DNA of 64,000 nt, from NCBI GenBank assembly GCA_910589415.1, contig OU342630.1, forward strand, positions 17,145,867 through 17,209,866. The letters are read 5' to 3'. Position 1 is the first letter of the stretch; every line of letters begins with the position of its first letter. The stretch is from Malachius bipustulatus. Its lineage: Eukaryota > Arthropoda > Insecta > Coleoptera > Melyridae. Positions 47,844 to 57,664 of this stretch are shown here, in pieces. The notes under the pieces were generated by a model. The model ran no database searches. It worked only from the letters and a program-made list of their open reading frames with translations, and was not told where the DNA came from. Both the position numbers and the translations under genes were made by a program.

Positions 47844-48134
47844 ATGAATTGTTTACCCGTAAACAATCCGTCAAGAATAGAGGTAAACAATATCACTGCT
47901 TATCGCACTGATGCTGGGAAGGAACAGGTTCTAATAATATCGATGAGTGGGAAAATTTTGAAAAAGTGTGGAGCGTTAAAGTCGAATTCTCTCTATCACC
48001 CTATTTGTTCTGATCATTTCAAAGAAGAAAATTTTGTTGATCTAGCAAATAATATAGGTATACCTTTAATAAAACTGCAAGGAAGCACATTATTGAAATG
48101 GCGGAAAATAAATAGTTTACACTCATGTATTTAG
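47844..48134 (+). pseudogene. THAP-domain-like fragment
   Basis: A 96-codon frame. Its middle reads YHPICSDHFKEENFVD, matching the C-terminal part of THAP zinc fingers (C, two residues, H, then F). The N-terminal zinc-binding cysteine pair and central Trp of a full THAP domain are not visible upstream, where the DNA is a GTTTAC-type simple repeat (47767-47811). It may be an exon of a gene or a P-element-like relic. Low confidence. Confidence 0.35.
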
Positions 48135-48189
48135 CGATTCAATATTTTTTCAATATTATAGGACCTACCTATATTAATAAAATTGTGTG

Positions 48190-48323
48190 TATAGTCGACC
48201 AAGAGATATAACGAAAAAATCTAATTGTTAAACTGTCATATTTTATGACTTCAACAATATTTCAATAATCTAAAAATTGATAAAATGACAGAAGTCGTTT
48301 CGTTATATCTCTGGTCCAACTAT
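48190..48323. mobile_element. Small MITE, copy 2
   Basis: Matches 15610-15734 nearly throughout, with a longer left terminal repeat (TATAGTCGACCAAGAGATA) and the same right end. Confidence 0.75.
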
Positions 48324-49414
48324 ACCTAATAGTAGTTAATAATTATTATTGTTAATAAACATATTGAAAACTTTGTTGTTTATTGTTGTATTAATTCTTC
48401 ATCCCAATTTCATCCGTCTGTTCCGTCTAATTATTAATTTTAAGACTTTTTCTATTTAGTGTTGGTACTTACAATATATGTATAACTCCCGCTATATGTT
48501 TCACCAAATATAACTTTTATTAGTATCGCCAAGTCATGTTTGGCGACGCTGCTAAAGTTGTCGCACCTCGTCGACGCAATGCATTAGGTATAGAAGTGTC
48601 CGGTATTCATATTTTAACGTATTTGGTACATTATATTTGAGATTAGCACGGCGGAGTAAGTCTGGTGCAATCTTACCTATTAACCTACTTTACAGTATAA
48701 AATTATCCATCCTAAGAGTTTACTCAATCTATTGAGTTAGCGTTATTTATAAAAAAGCGGTATAACGTCAAAAATCATTACATATGACACATATGACAAG
48801 CAGTTTTACATTCTAAAAAAAATTGTTGGAAAAGTTGAAAAAGAAGAACGAAATAAATTGGCGGGAGCAAGAATTAAAATTTTGGTATTTTTATTTGCTT
48901 TTCCTTTCAATTCAACCGATTACCGATTCAGTTCAGTTCTTCAGTAGTAGGTAGTTAGTGTTAGTAGTAAAATATTTTTGTGTAACATAAATAATATAAT
49001 AATACCGTCTGCTAGAACTCGATTTCACTGCTTTCGAACATTAAAAAATTAAGTGTAATTTTCGTACCTCTTACTGAATGTTAAGGCTCGAGCCTTTGCA
49101 AAACTCTCAAAAACAGAAGACAACAACAAAGTCTCGTAAGTAGAATAAATATAATACCAGAATGCACGGTTTTTTAATTTTTAGTGCCATTTTTTTCTTC
49201 TCTAACCTATTGATTCACACATTACTCCATTAGATTACAATTTGTAACTATATTGTATTTTTGCTTAGGGCTTATTATTGACTGGACACTTTAGTCAGTA
49301 TTACCTACATTACCCCTACATAGTTTATTTTAGAATGATTCAGCATGATTATTGTTGTGGCGGATACCCACGGGACTTGCCAAGTCACGCCTAGATGTGC
49401 CGAATATACCTAAA
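48324..49414. other. Gene-free stretch
   Basis: AT-rich; no supported frame or repeat. Confidence 0.35.
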
Positions 49415-50148
49415 ATGCACATGCACTGCAGGGAAATCCCTATGATGCTCTGGGAGTGATGCATGAGCGGAGCAAAAAACACACACTTTGGAATGCTATT
49501 CCAAAGTGATGCGGTTCTATACATAAGAAGTCTGAAATAGGGTGGTACGAGGTGTAATGAGCTGAACCTGATACGGATGAGCGTCTGCGGCTCGACGTGT
49601 ATTTCTTCCCGGTCTTGTTCTAGATGGAACTAAGCGGACTACGTCTTTTGAACACTTTCTCATACAAATATCTATAAAACAGACTTAGGTCAGCTGCTTT
49701 TCTTTGATGTTCGAGAATGTCTAATTTTTTTGTAAAATCTGGGTCCCCAATCAAGTGGATTCTGAATGGAGTCAGAGTCAAGTAATCTCAGCATATATGT
49801 TTAGGAGATGAGCTCCAAACATGTGAGCAGTACTCCAAGGATGGTCGGATTTGAGCAGTGAATAAAAGGAGAAGCTGTTGAGGTGTATAAAATTTTTTCG
49901 TGTGGAAGAGTGCTCCAAGTTTTTTAGAAGCACTCTTCGCCAGACCTGCAACATGATATGCCAATAAGACATGTCTGCTCCGAGGCTCACTCCAAGTAAA
50001 CAAAGAGATGACGATGGGGTAAGAGAGTGTCCCGCCATCACCATATCTGGCTCCAAAACGTTGGCCTTTTTGGAGAAGTTGACTGTTTGGGTTTTTCCAG
50101 CATTAAATTGAACTTGGTTTCCATCGCTCCAAGCTAGAACCTCTTGTA

Positions 50149-51366
50149 TATCCCATTCCAGATGTTTTCAAATTCAGAGTTGGCTATGGAATATTTGAAT
50201 TTATTATGTTGACACCTCTTCAAATAGTGAGCTTTGAACTACCTACCTCTGACAAGCTAAATTTTTAAAGGTTATGGATGTTTCTAATCAAATTTGATGT
50301 CGACTGTATATTTTAACTACGCTAGTTTTCTTTTGAATGTTTTTATAATAAATATTATGCCCTTTTGTGTTTTTCCAACTACCTTTGGCATTTTAAATAA
50401 TCAAGTAAGGTAATATTCAAGCGATATTCAACTACCTAGTTTTAAAATTAGTGACAGCAGGTAATTAAATGTGATAGAACTTTTTGACTGAAGTAAAACT
50501 TCAATAATGGAAGGCCAAGAATGAGATACTAAACCAAAAATGTTGCTAAACTGTAGCAACGAAAAACAACTTATTGAATTATTGTTTTCATACTTCAAAA
50601 TTATTTTATTTTTTCTACGACGGGCTATAAGTTTGACCTTTTTTCCCCGTTGACAGGTAGAAAAATGCCTCATTATATGAGCTGCATCTTATCGGGGAAA
50701 TAAATGAGTACTTATTTCCCCGAAATGGCGGCTTAGATATAGCTACTATTAACACTCAGATTATCATTAAATTTATATCAAATATACGTAAAGGAAAGTT
50801 ACCTTATTATCCAATTATTAAGGGAATTTTCATAATAATCACTATCCATATTATTAAATTCACTCATCGAAAACTAACAAGAATCTTTGCAAAACTGTCT
50901 TCAATTTTAATTACATTAATATGACGTTTATGTAATAATTAAATCGTTTCGTTACCCAGATAACGTCAATTACGATAAAAGACAGTTTGAAAATCCAAGT
51001 TTAACATAAATCATTTTTCCGACATAATTTTCAGTTATCTGAACGTTTTTCGACATTCTAACACTGATATTTCTTCTCGCAGAAAAAAATTGTATATTAC
51101 ACACGAGAAAAAAGTGCGATTTTAGCTCTCGATGTGTTTGTCCCCTCCGCTAAACGCGTCGGGGACGAAATCACATCTCGAGCTAAAATCTATCACTTTT
51201 TTCTCTTGTATAATAAATAACTATTTTTGTAATATAAGAAAAATTATTCCTAATGACATATTATGAGCATAGTAAAAGTGATTTGAACTTTTTTAGCTCA
51301 AATTGGCTCAAACTTTAGAAGAAATATCACAGCCAACTTGAATTTGAAAACGTCTGAAATGGGATA
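50149..51366. mobile_element. DNA element with TATCCCATTCC ends and TA target duplication
   Basis: Terminal inverted repeats of about 45 bp (TATCCCATTCCAGATGTTTT; inverse ending ...TGGGATA at 51366). The TA dinucleotide flanks both sides (50147-50148; 51367-51368), and removing the element restores the host LINE reading CTTGTAAGTC. The interior is AT-rich without a recognised transposase; a short palindrome (GAGCTAAAATC pairs) lies at 51122-51192. Confidence 0.7.
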
Positions 51367-51395
51367 TAAGTCATTGTTAAACATGGCAACTTCTT

Positions 51396-51918
51396 AAGAA
51401 CCAAAGAGTACAGCACGGGGTCAAGTTAATTTATGGGTTAGAAAAAAACGCAAAGAATATTGGGATAAAAGGACCAAACATCAACATGGGAAAGCGTTCA
51501 TCAATTGACCCATAAAGAAGAAAACTGAAGAACTACTATCACTTACTAGGAATCAGTTACGTATCACAGTGGGATTCTTGATGGGACATATTGCCCTAAA
51601 AGAACACTTAAATAAAATAGGACTGTTCAATGGAGACCTAAGCTGCCGAGAATGCAGCAAGGCCCAAGAGACAGCTAAACGTGTCCTGTGCGAATGCGAA
51701 GCTCTGGACCGCAAAAGACAGGAAATGTATGGACAACCAAAAATGAGTCCGAAAGAATATGACACTCATCCAGTGATGGGACTGTACAAACTAGTTCAGG
51801 GGACCAGACTGACAGAATGGGTGGCATGAAGCAAAGGGTGTTTAGCACAATAAGCCCATGAGGCTGAGGTATTTCCAGCGATCCTGAATCATACACGGCC
51901 CTTGGAGAAAAAAAAATT
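51396..51918 (+). pseudogene. 5'-truncated I-clade LINE insertion with target duplication
   Basis: The frame 51569-51829 gives GHIALKEHLNKIGLF and CRECSKAQETAKRVLCECEAL, the Cys-rich region after the RNase H domain of I/Nimb-type LINEs. The 3' UTR ends with CCTTGG and an A-rich tail (51908-51916). A 10-bp duplication GCAACTTCTT flanks it (51386-51395; 51919-51928). It shows normal LINE integration into the older R-a copy. Confidence 0.8.
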
Positions 51919-51945
51919 GCAACTTCTTGCTCTCTGTGAGTATGT

Positions 51946-52182
51946 GGGCCGGTTGTTCAAACGTCAATTAAAAATTTTGAGATAATTACTGATTTTAAAT
52001 TGCAAATTTTGAAAATACGGCGAATATAATTAATGATCTTGTATTTTTAATCAATAATTAACTCTTCTTAAAGGGAGCAGAATCCATTTTCAGCAATATC
52101 AGACCAATGGTTCGATAATACAGGGCATTTTAAAATCAGTAATTATCTGAAAATTTTTAATTAACGTTTGAACAACTGGCCC
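51946..52182. mobile_element. MITE, 237 bp, GGGCCGGTTGTTCAAACG ends
   Basis: Terminal inverted repeats of about 52 bp (GGGCCGGTTGTTCAAACG...; inverse ...CGTTTGAACAACTGGCCC). Inserted in the R-a LINE fragment. No clear target duplication could be read. No coding frame. Confidence 0.75.
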
Positions 52183-52402
52183 TATAAGTGTTGATGGCAG
52201 ATGTACGCGCATCTAAGGTATAAGAAGATTTGAGTGTACTGTCATTGGCAAAACTGTATATTAGATTTTTTGTCGTTTCAAGTAAATCGTTGATTAATAT
52301 ATTAGAAAGGAAATCCACATCTGAAGGGAGAGCTTATTTGTTTCGGAAGTGTCAGATAAATTAATTTTTTATCACATAATTAAGGAACAAGTAATTATTA
52401 TT

Positions 52403-52620
52403 ATAAAATGAATAACATAAACGCCAAAACAACAAACAAACAGTGGGCATTTGATGCTTGACTTCATAAAAGCTCATGAAGTTTTATTGACGGGCAAATT
52501 AAGCCCCTAACAATGGGCCAGAAACCACTAAACATTTTTGGGAGGAACTGGCCGGAATTTTAAACGTCTATGATTCTGGGCCATCCAAATCGGCAGACGA
52601 ATAGAAAACAGTAACTGAAA
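52403..52620 (+). pseudogene. Myb/SANT-like DNA-binding domain fragment
   Basis: Three plus-strand frames in succession read TTNKQWAF, MLDFIKAHEVLLTGK and TTKHFWEELAGILN...DSGPSKSADE. The pattern (QW..LxDFxxxH, FWEELAxxLN, GPxKSxxxW) is that of the Myb/SANT-like domains found in zeste-like regulators and in Harbinger-type transposon accessory proteins. Two frameshifts and a stop at the position of the expected Trp break it. Confidence 0.55.
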
Positions 52621-52698
52621 CCTATTATACCTAGTCAGCCCGATATTTTGCAACTCATAAATTATTATAGGTACCTACTAAATTAGTTTTTTGTTTAA

Positions 52699-53428
52699 CA
52701 CTCTCGCCGCCAAGTGTATCATTTATGATACACCATGTGTCCATCGTGCAGGCCAAGTGTATTATAAATGATACACCAAGTAGTCCTATTTTCATAACGT
52801 CGGTGTATCGAAACGAAGACACGTATATGTACATTTACACACTAAAACGACAGGCCTGGCCTGGGAATGGACATTGTACTGCGAGTTTTGGCCTCCTGTC
52901 TATCGAAATTTTGTTATTTGTATTCATTACCTTGCAATAAGTACCTTTGGAAATACATTATGTATTTCCGAAGCTGTGACTGTGTGTTTGGTTACTTAGA
53001 AAGTCGGGACTAAGGATATATAAGAAGAGTTCGTTTAATAAATTTTATTGTATTATATAGGTAATCAACCGGTAAATGAAACAAAAAAAAAAAAAAAATC
53101 TCATGCATTTTGTTGAAGCAATATCTGCAGAAGAAAGGAGTTCCATCGCAAGTGTCGCAAACAGTACCAACTTGTGATGGCATCTTCTTTCGGCCATCTA
53201 CGATTTTACCATGTTTACCATATTTCCGGTAACATTGCTTGTAACATTGTATGCCCAGGCCACGTGTATCATTTTTGATACACGCTATAAATATTTCAAA
53301 AAAATACAGAAAAAAATTGCAGAAATTAAATTTATATTAAAAACCGCTATTTAAACATAACAGCTGAGACAGAAACACCCTTGGCCTGTGGGACCAAAAA
53401 TTGTTTTTTCACTTTGGCAGTGAGAGTG
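52699..53428. mobile_element. piggyBac-like relic flanked by TTAA
   Basis: TTAA at 52695-52698 and 53429-53432. Terminal inverted repeats CACTCTCGCCGCCAAG and its inverse. Just inside both ends lie GTGTATCA(T/-)TTATGATACAC-type palindromes (52717-52736, 52750-52779, 53265-53284), likely subterminal binding sites. The remaining coding DNA is the transposase C-terminal zinc finger. An internally deleted, non-autonomous copy. Confidence 0.75.
53103..53246 (-). pseudogene. piggyBac transposase C-terminal cysteine-rich domain
   Basis: The minus-strand frame reads CYKQC, then VCDTCDGTPFFCRYCFNKMH: a cross-brace zinc finger as at the C-terminus of piggyBac transposases, ending shortly before a long T run. 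The catalytic DDD core is absent. Confidence 0.7.
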
Positions 53429-53607
53429 TTAAATATTTGCTAAATATTTGTACACCAAATGTCAGATTGGCATTATATGATCATTTATTGCCAGTAATGC
53501 CTCAGTAAGTAATGCAATATTGCGTGTAATGCATATATTTCCTGCCTAATCCCACTTTGCCCAGAATTGCCGATAATACCTACTTACTGCTGGTAATGCT
53601 CAACATC

Positions 53608-54486
53608 TACACTGTGTCTCTTGAATTTCTGGACATAGGGAATTCCCATGTTAAAATAAACTATTGGAAATATTGGCTCCCCTAATTATTTTACAGTAAA
53701 ATGTCAAATATAAAACTTCTTAAGGAAAAAAAGCTGCTTCTTATGCTACAATTGCATTTTCATGTAGTTCATCCTTTTTCGAGAAAATTAGGAAAAACTT
53801 CACGGTTTTTCGTAGTTTTTCGAGGCTGCTTTGCTTTTGACAGATAATGCTAAAAATTATTAATTGTCAATAACTGATTGTTCAAAAGTAATTCATTCAT
53901 CATTAAAACTTTAATGTCCGTATTCATCAAACTTCAAAATATAACTCCGGGGTTATATTTTGAATTTTCTGACAGCTGATTGGTCTAATGGTCAAACCCT
54001 ACGAACGCTACGAATTTTAAACCAATGACATGTTCCAAAATATAACCCCAGGGGTTATTTTTATTGATGAATACGGGCCTAAGTGGCAAAGTATTACTTT
54101 TTAAAGAAAAACTTGTTTATAAAAATGAATTGACCAATTGAAGTAACACCATTGAAGAAAAAGTAAAATTTATTGAATGACATTACTCTGGCAATTCACT
54201 TATTAGAAATATTAGAAATTTGTTATTATCTTATTAGTTATTAGCATTATCTGTGAAAAGCAAAGCAACCTTGAAAAACTACGAAAAACCGTTAAGTTTT
54301 TCCTGATTTTCTCGAAAACGGATGAACCAAATGAAAATCCAATTATAGCATAAGAAGCAGCTTTTTTTCCTTAAGAAGTTTTACATTTGACATTTTACTG
54401 TAAAATAATTAGGGGAGCCAATATTTACAATAGTTTATTTTAACATGGGAATTCCCTATGTCCAGAAATTCAAGAGACACGGTGTA
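53608..54486. repeat. Foldback, 879 bp, with an inner MITE
   Basis: Ends TACACTGTGTCTCTTG and inverse ...AGAGACACGGTGTA. Arms of ~280 bp share GGGAATTCCC, GGAGCCAATATT and AAAGCAGC blocks. The centre is occupied by a MITE. Confidence 0.75.
53915..54079. mobile_element. MITE, about 165 bp, CCGTATTCATCAA ends
   Basis: TCCGTATTCATCAA and inverse TTGATGAATACGGGC, each followed by a palindromic ATAACCCCGGGGTTAT-type block. Nested in the 53608-54486 foldback. Confidence 0.65.
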
Positions 54487-54679
54487 TATGACAATTAATT
54501 GTATTCATCAAAGGGCTTATCATAAAATGGATAAAGAAGAAACAGGGATTGGAGAAGGGAACAACTCTACCTACCTAATGAGAAACACATTACTAGCGCC
54601 CCTAGAACTCAGTCACTAGGAAAGACAGCCTTGGGAAGAACTTTGTAATACAGCTCAGTAACAAAAAGGAATGGACAAA

Positions 54680-55045
54680 TGAGTCCAACAAGTACAATAT
54701 CAACAGCATACCGTAAAATGGTACACAGACGGAGGATCAAAAACCATCGAAGGAAAAGGTGCAAGAGTATTTGGACATGGTAAGAAATATTTGGAGCCAA
54801 TTGGAAAATACACCAGCATATTTCAAACGGAAATACACATTATCGAAATGCCATGTTGTACAACAATGAAGATTCTGCTGTCTGGGTCTTCACTAAGCAG
54901 CGGAAAAAGATTTATCATCTTTAAAACCGTAGAAAATCCTAAATATCCTCCGAGAACTAGAATTGGATTGGGTGCTATTGAATAGTCACCAGAAGGGGAG
55001 ACACAAAAGATCTTCTGGATAGTAGTGTAGATTATCCACAAATAC
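54680..55045 (+). pseudogene. LINE RNase H domain fragment
   Basis: Plus-strand frame from ~54715: KWYTDGGSKT, GARVFGHG, then GKYTSIFQTEIHIIE, carrying the first Asp and the Glu of RNase H. The rest decays after 54860. Belongs to I-type LINEs that carry RNase H, and is not contiguous with the 51396 insertion. Confidence 0.7.
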
Positions 55046-55184
55046 AATAAAATATAATGCTGCCGTGCTTATTTAAAATGCCGTATCTCCACTACAGATA
55101 GTTTTAAGAAAATGGCGCTACAAAATTTATAAAATATAAATGCTTGTATCAATTGCAAGGTATTTGTTATTGAGCTCATTTTTT

Positions 55185-56425
55185 TTCAATTGTCATTTTT
55201 CAAGTTCAAGGCCCTGTACAACGAAAACGGTTCAAGATAGAGAAAAACGGCTTACATGTCCCTATTTTAACTTTTCATGTACTATCCTATGATGTAGATG
55301 AAACTTTTATACAGGGTGATAAAAAATTTAAAAAATTCGGAGATTTCTCCACGCTTCGCCAAATAAAAAAATCAAAGAAAATACAAATGTTTCTATACCA
55401 TAGGATAGTACATAAAAAGTTAAAATAGGGACATGTAAGCCGTTTTTCTCTATCTTGAACCGTTTTCGTTGTACCGGGTGTCCAAACACTAGTGTCCACC
55501 CCCTAAATCGAGCTTAATTTTAAAGATAAAAAATTGAAACTTTGAGGATTTGTGTACTTGATATAGGACCACGGAATGGCATAATTAGTTTCATTAAAAA
55601 ACATTTTTAATATCTTTTTAATAATCACCTTTTTCATGAGTCCATACTACGACACTGTCCAGTGCAGGTTCAGTGTGCCGGCTAGCCCAGCAAGAGCCGT
55701 CCTTCTATTTATTTGGGCCTTATTTACTTTGTCATAAAACTTATTGCACCTACCTTTTTCAGATTATATTGATTATATTGTTCAGATTATATTGTCTACC
55801 TGTCATTGCTATATAATTATATTTTATTTAATTAAAGCCTTATAATTAGTTTTTTCACATTTCTTTCAAGCGATATTGATTTTATTAATCGATTTCTACG
55901 TATGTATTGAAAAAAAATCAATTTTTTTTTCGACAATTTACCACCATCTTACAGTTTTTTATCGCTGGCGCCCGAACTAATTTTTTTTTAATGAAACTGA
56001 TTATGCCATTCCGTGGTCCTATATCAAGTACACAAATCCTCAAAGTTTCAATTTTTTATCTTTAAAATTAAGCTCTATTTAGGGGGTGGACACTAGTGTT
56101 GGGACACCCGGTACAGGGCCTTGAACTTGAAAAATGACTATTTTCAATTGTTTATAACTCAAAAACTTCTGAATTTAAACACCAACTGTAAAAGCCAATC
56201 TTATTTTCTCTTCTCAGACAATATAAAAATGCAATAACATAGAAGCATTCCATTTAAAAAAACATAACTTTGATATGCCACTGTCATATGGGACACTCTG
56301 TATACTCCACAATAATTTTAAATTATGCCGATTGTGATTCTGTACTTGAATTTTCAAAAAGTTTTTTGAAAAAGTCCATCGTTTGGCCTACAGAGACCGC
56401 TTCGAATAAGCTGGGACACCCTGTA
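55185..56425. mobile_element. Truncated 56776-family foldback with one insertion
   Basis: The left arm starts internally near 55185; the right end CTGGGACACCCTGTA is complete at 56411-56425. The right arm is split by the CGGGTGTCC foldback. Confidence 0.75.
55475..56110 (-). mobile_element. Foldback CGGGTGTCC, inserted in GTAC, orientation 2
   Basis: Same element as 33913-34552 in the opposite orientation: loop sequence and arm-specific variants are both reversed. Flanked by GTAC (55471-55474; 56111-56114). It sits at exactly the same host-foldback position as the other copy. Confidence 0.8.
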
Positions 56426-56775
56426 TTAGAGGCATATTGCAAAAGATAACTATTAATGAAGCAAACTAAGAAATTCAAAAACAAGTCTAATATGCCTGAT
56501 AGGTACACTTATAATTTAAAGTAAAGCTACATTTTCTAACAAAAATTTGAGATATAATAATAAAGGAACGTATTAACAAATAAAATAATAATTATAGGTC
56601 CTCTATGTTATTAATGAGGTCTGCAGAGTCATCGTTTACTTTTAATGAAGACCAAAACTCTAATTTATGAGCAGGCATCAGTCCTTTTAAATTTATAATT
56701 ATGGCTTTTTTCCTCTCTGAACCAATTCCTCTGTTACATTTTAAGGTCTCACCAGAAGGAAGATCATTGTTAATA

Positions 56776-57656
56776 TACAGGGTGTCCCAGCTTATTCGAA
56801 GCGGTCTCTGTAGGCCAAACGATGGACTTTTTCAAAAAACTTTTTGAAAATTCAAGTACAGAATCCCAATGGCCATAATTTAAAATTATTTTGGAGTATA
56901 CAGAGTGTCCCATATGACAGTGGCATATCAAAGTTATGTTTTTTTAAATGGAATGCTCCTATGTTATTGCATTTTTAGATTGTCTGAGAAGAGAAAATAG
57001 GATTGGCTTTTACAGTTGGTGTTTAAATTCAGAAGTTTTTGAGTTATAAACAAGTGAAAATCGTCATTTTTCAAGTTCAAAGCCCTGTACAACGAAAACG
57101 GCTGAAGATAGAGAAAAACGGCTTACATGTCCCTATTTTACTTTTTCATGTACTATCCTATCATGTAGATGAAATGTTTATACAGGGTGATAAAAAATTT
57201 GAAAAATTCTGAGATTTCTCCACGCGTCGCCAAATAAAAAAATCAAAGAAAGTAAAAATTTTTCTATACCATAGGATAGTACATAAAAAGTTAAAATAGG
57301 GACATGTAAGCCGTTTTTCTCTATCTTGAACCATTTTCATTGCACATGGCCTTGAACTTGAAAAATGACGATTTTCACTTGTTTATAACTCAAAAACTTC
57401 TGAATTTAAACACCAACTGTAAAAGCCAATCCTATTTTCTCTTCTCAGACAATCTAAAAATGCAATAACCTAGGAGCATTCCATTTAAAAAAAACATAAC
57501 TTTGATATGCCACTGTCAGATGGAACACTCTGTATACTCCAAAATAATTTTAAATTATGGCCATTGTGATCCTGTACTTGAATTTGCAAACATTTTTGGA
57601 AAAAATCAATCTTTTGGCCTACAGAGACCGCTTCGAATAAGCTGGGACACCCTGTA
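56776..57656. repeat. Complete foldback, 881 bp, ends TACAGGGTGTCCC
   Basis: The undisturbed reference copy of the family interrupted at 32493 and 55185. Arms ~400 bp; centre near 57215. It ends nine bases before the stop codon of the following minus-strand gene remnant. The stretch 56426-56775 shows no gene. Confidence 0.85.
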
Positions 57657-57664
57657 TTTTGAGG

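Larger units (their letters stand above)
49415..52315 (-). pseudogene. LINE family R-a, copy 3, interrupted by three insertions
   Basis: Minus-strand host pieces at 49415-50148, 51367-51395, 51919-51945 and 52183-52315 align in order with the family copies at 17393-17990 and 39115-39785, including the FMYRTASLWNS region (49524-49490) and the YSFADD-type region. A 50-bp deletion lies near 49475. The gaps are filled by a TA-flanked element, a short LINE and a MITE, each annotated separately. Confidence 0.8.

Noticed and set aside
52725..52940. 71-codon plus-strand frame
   Set aside because: It lies within the piggyBac relic, opposite to its transposase orientation, with no family resemblance.
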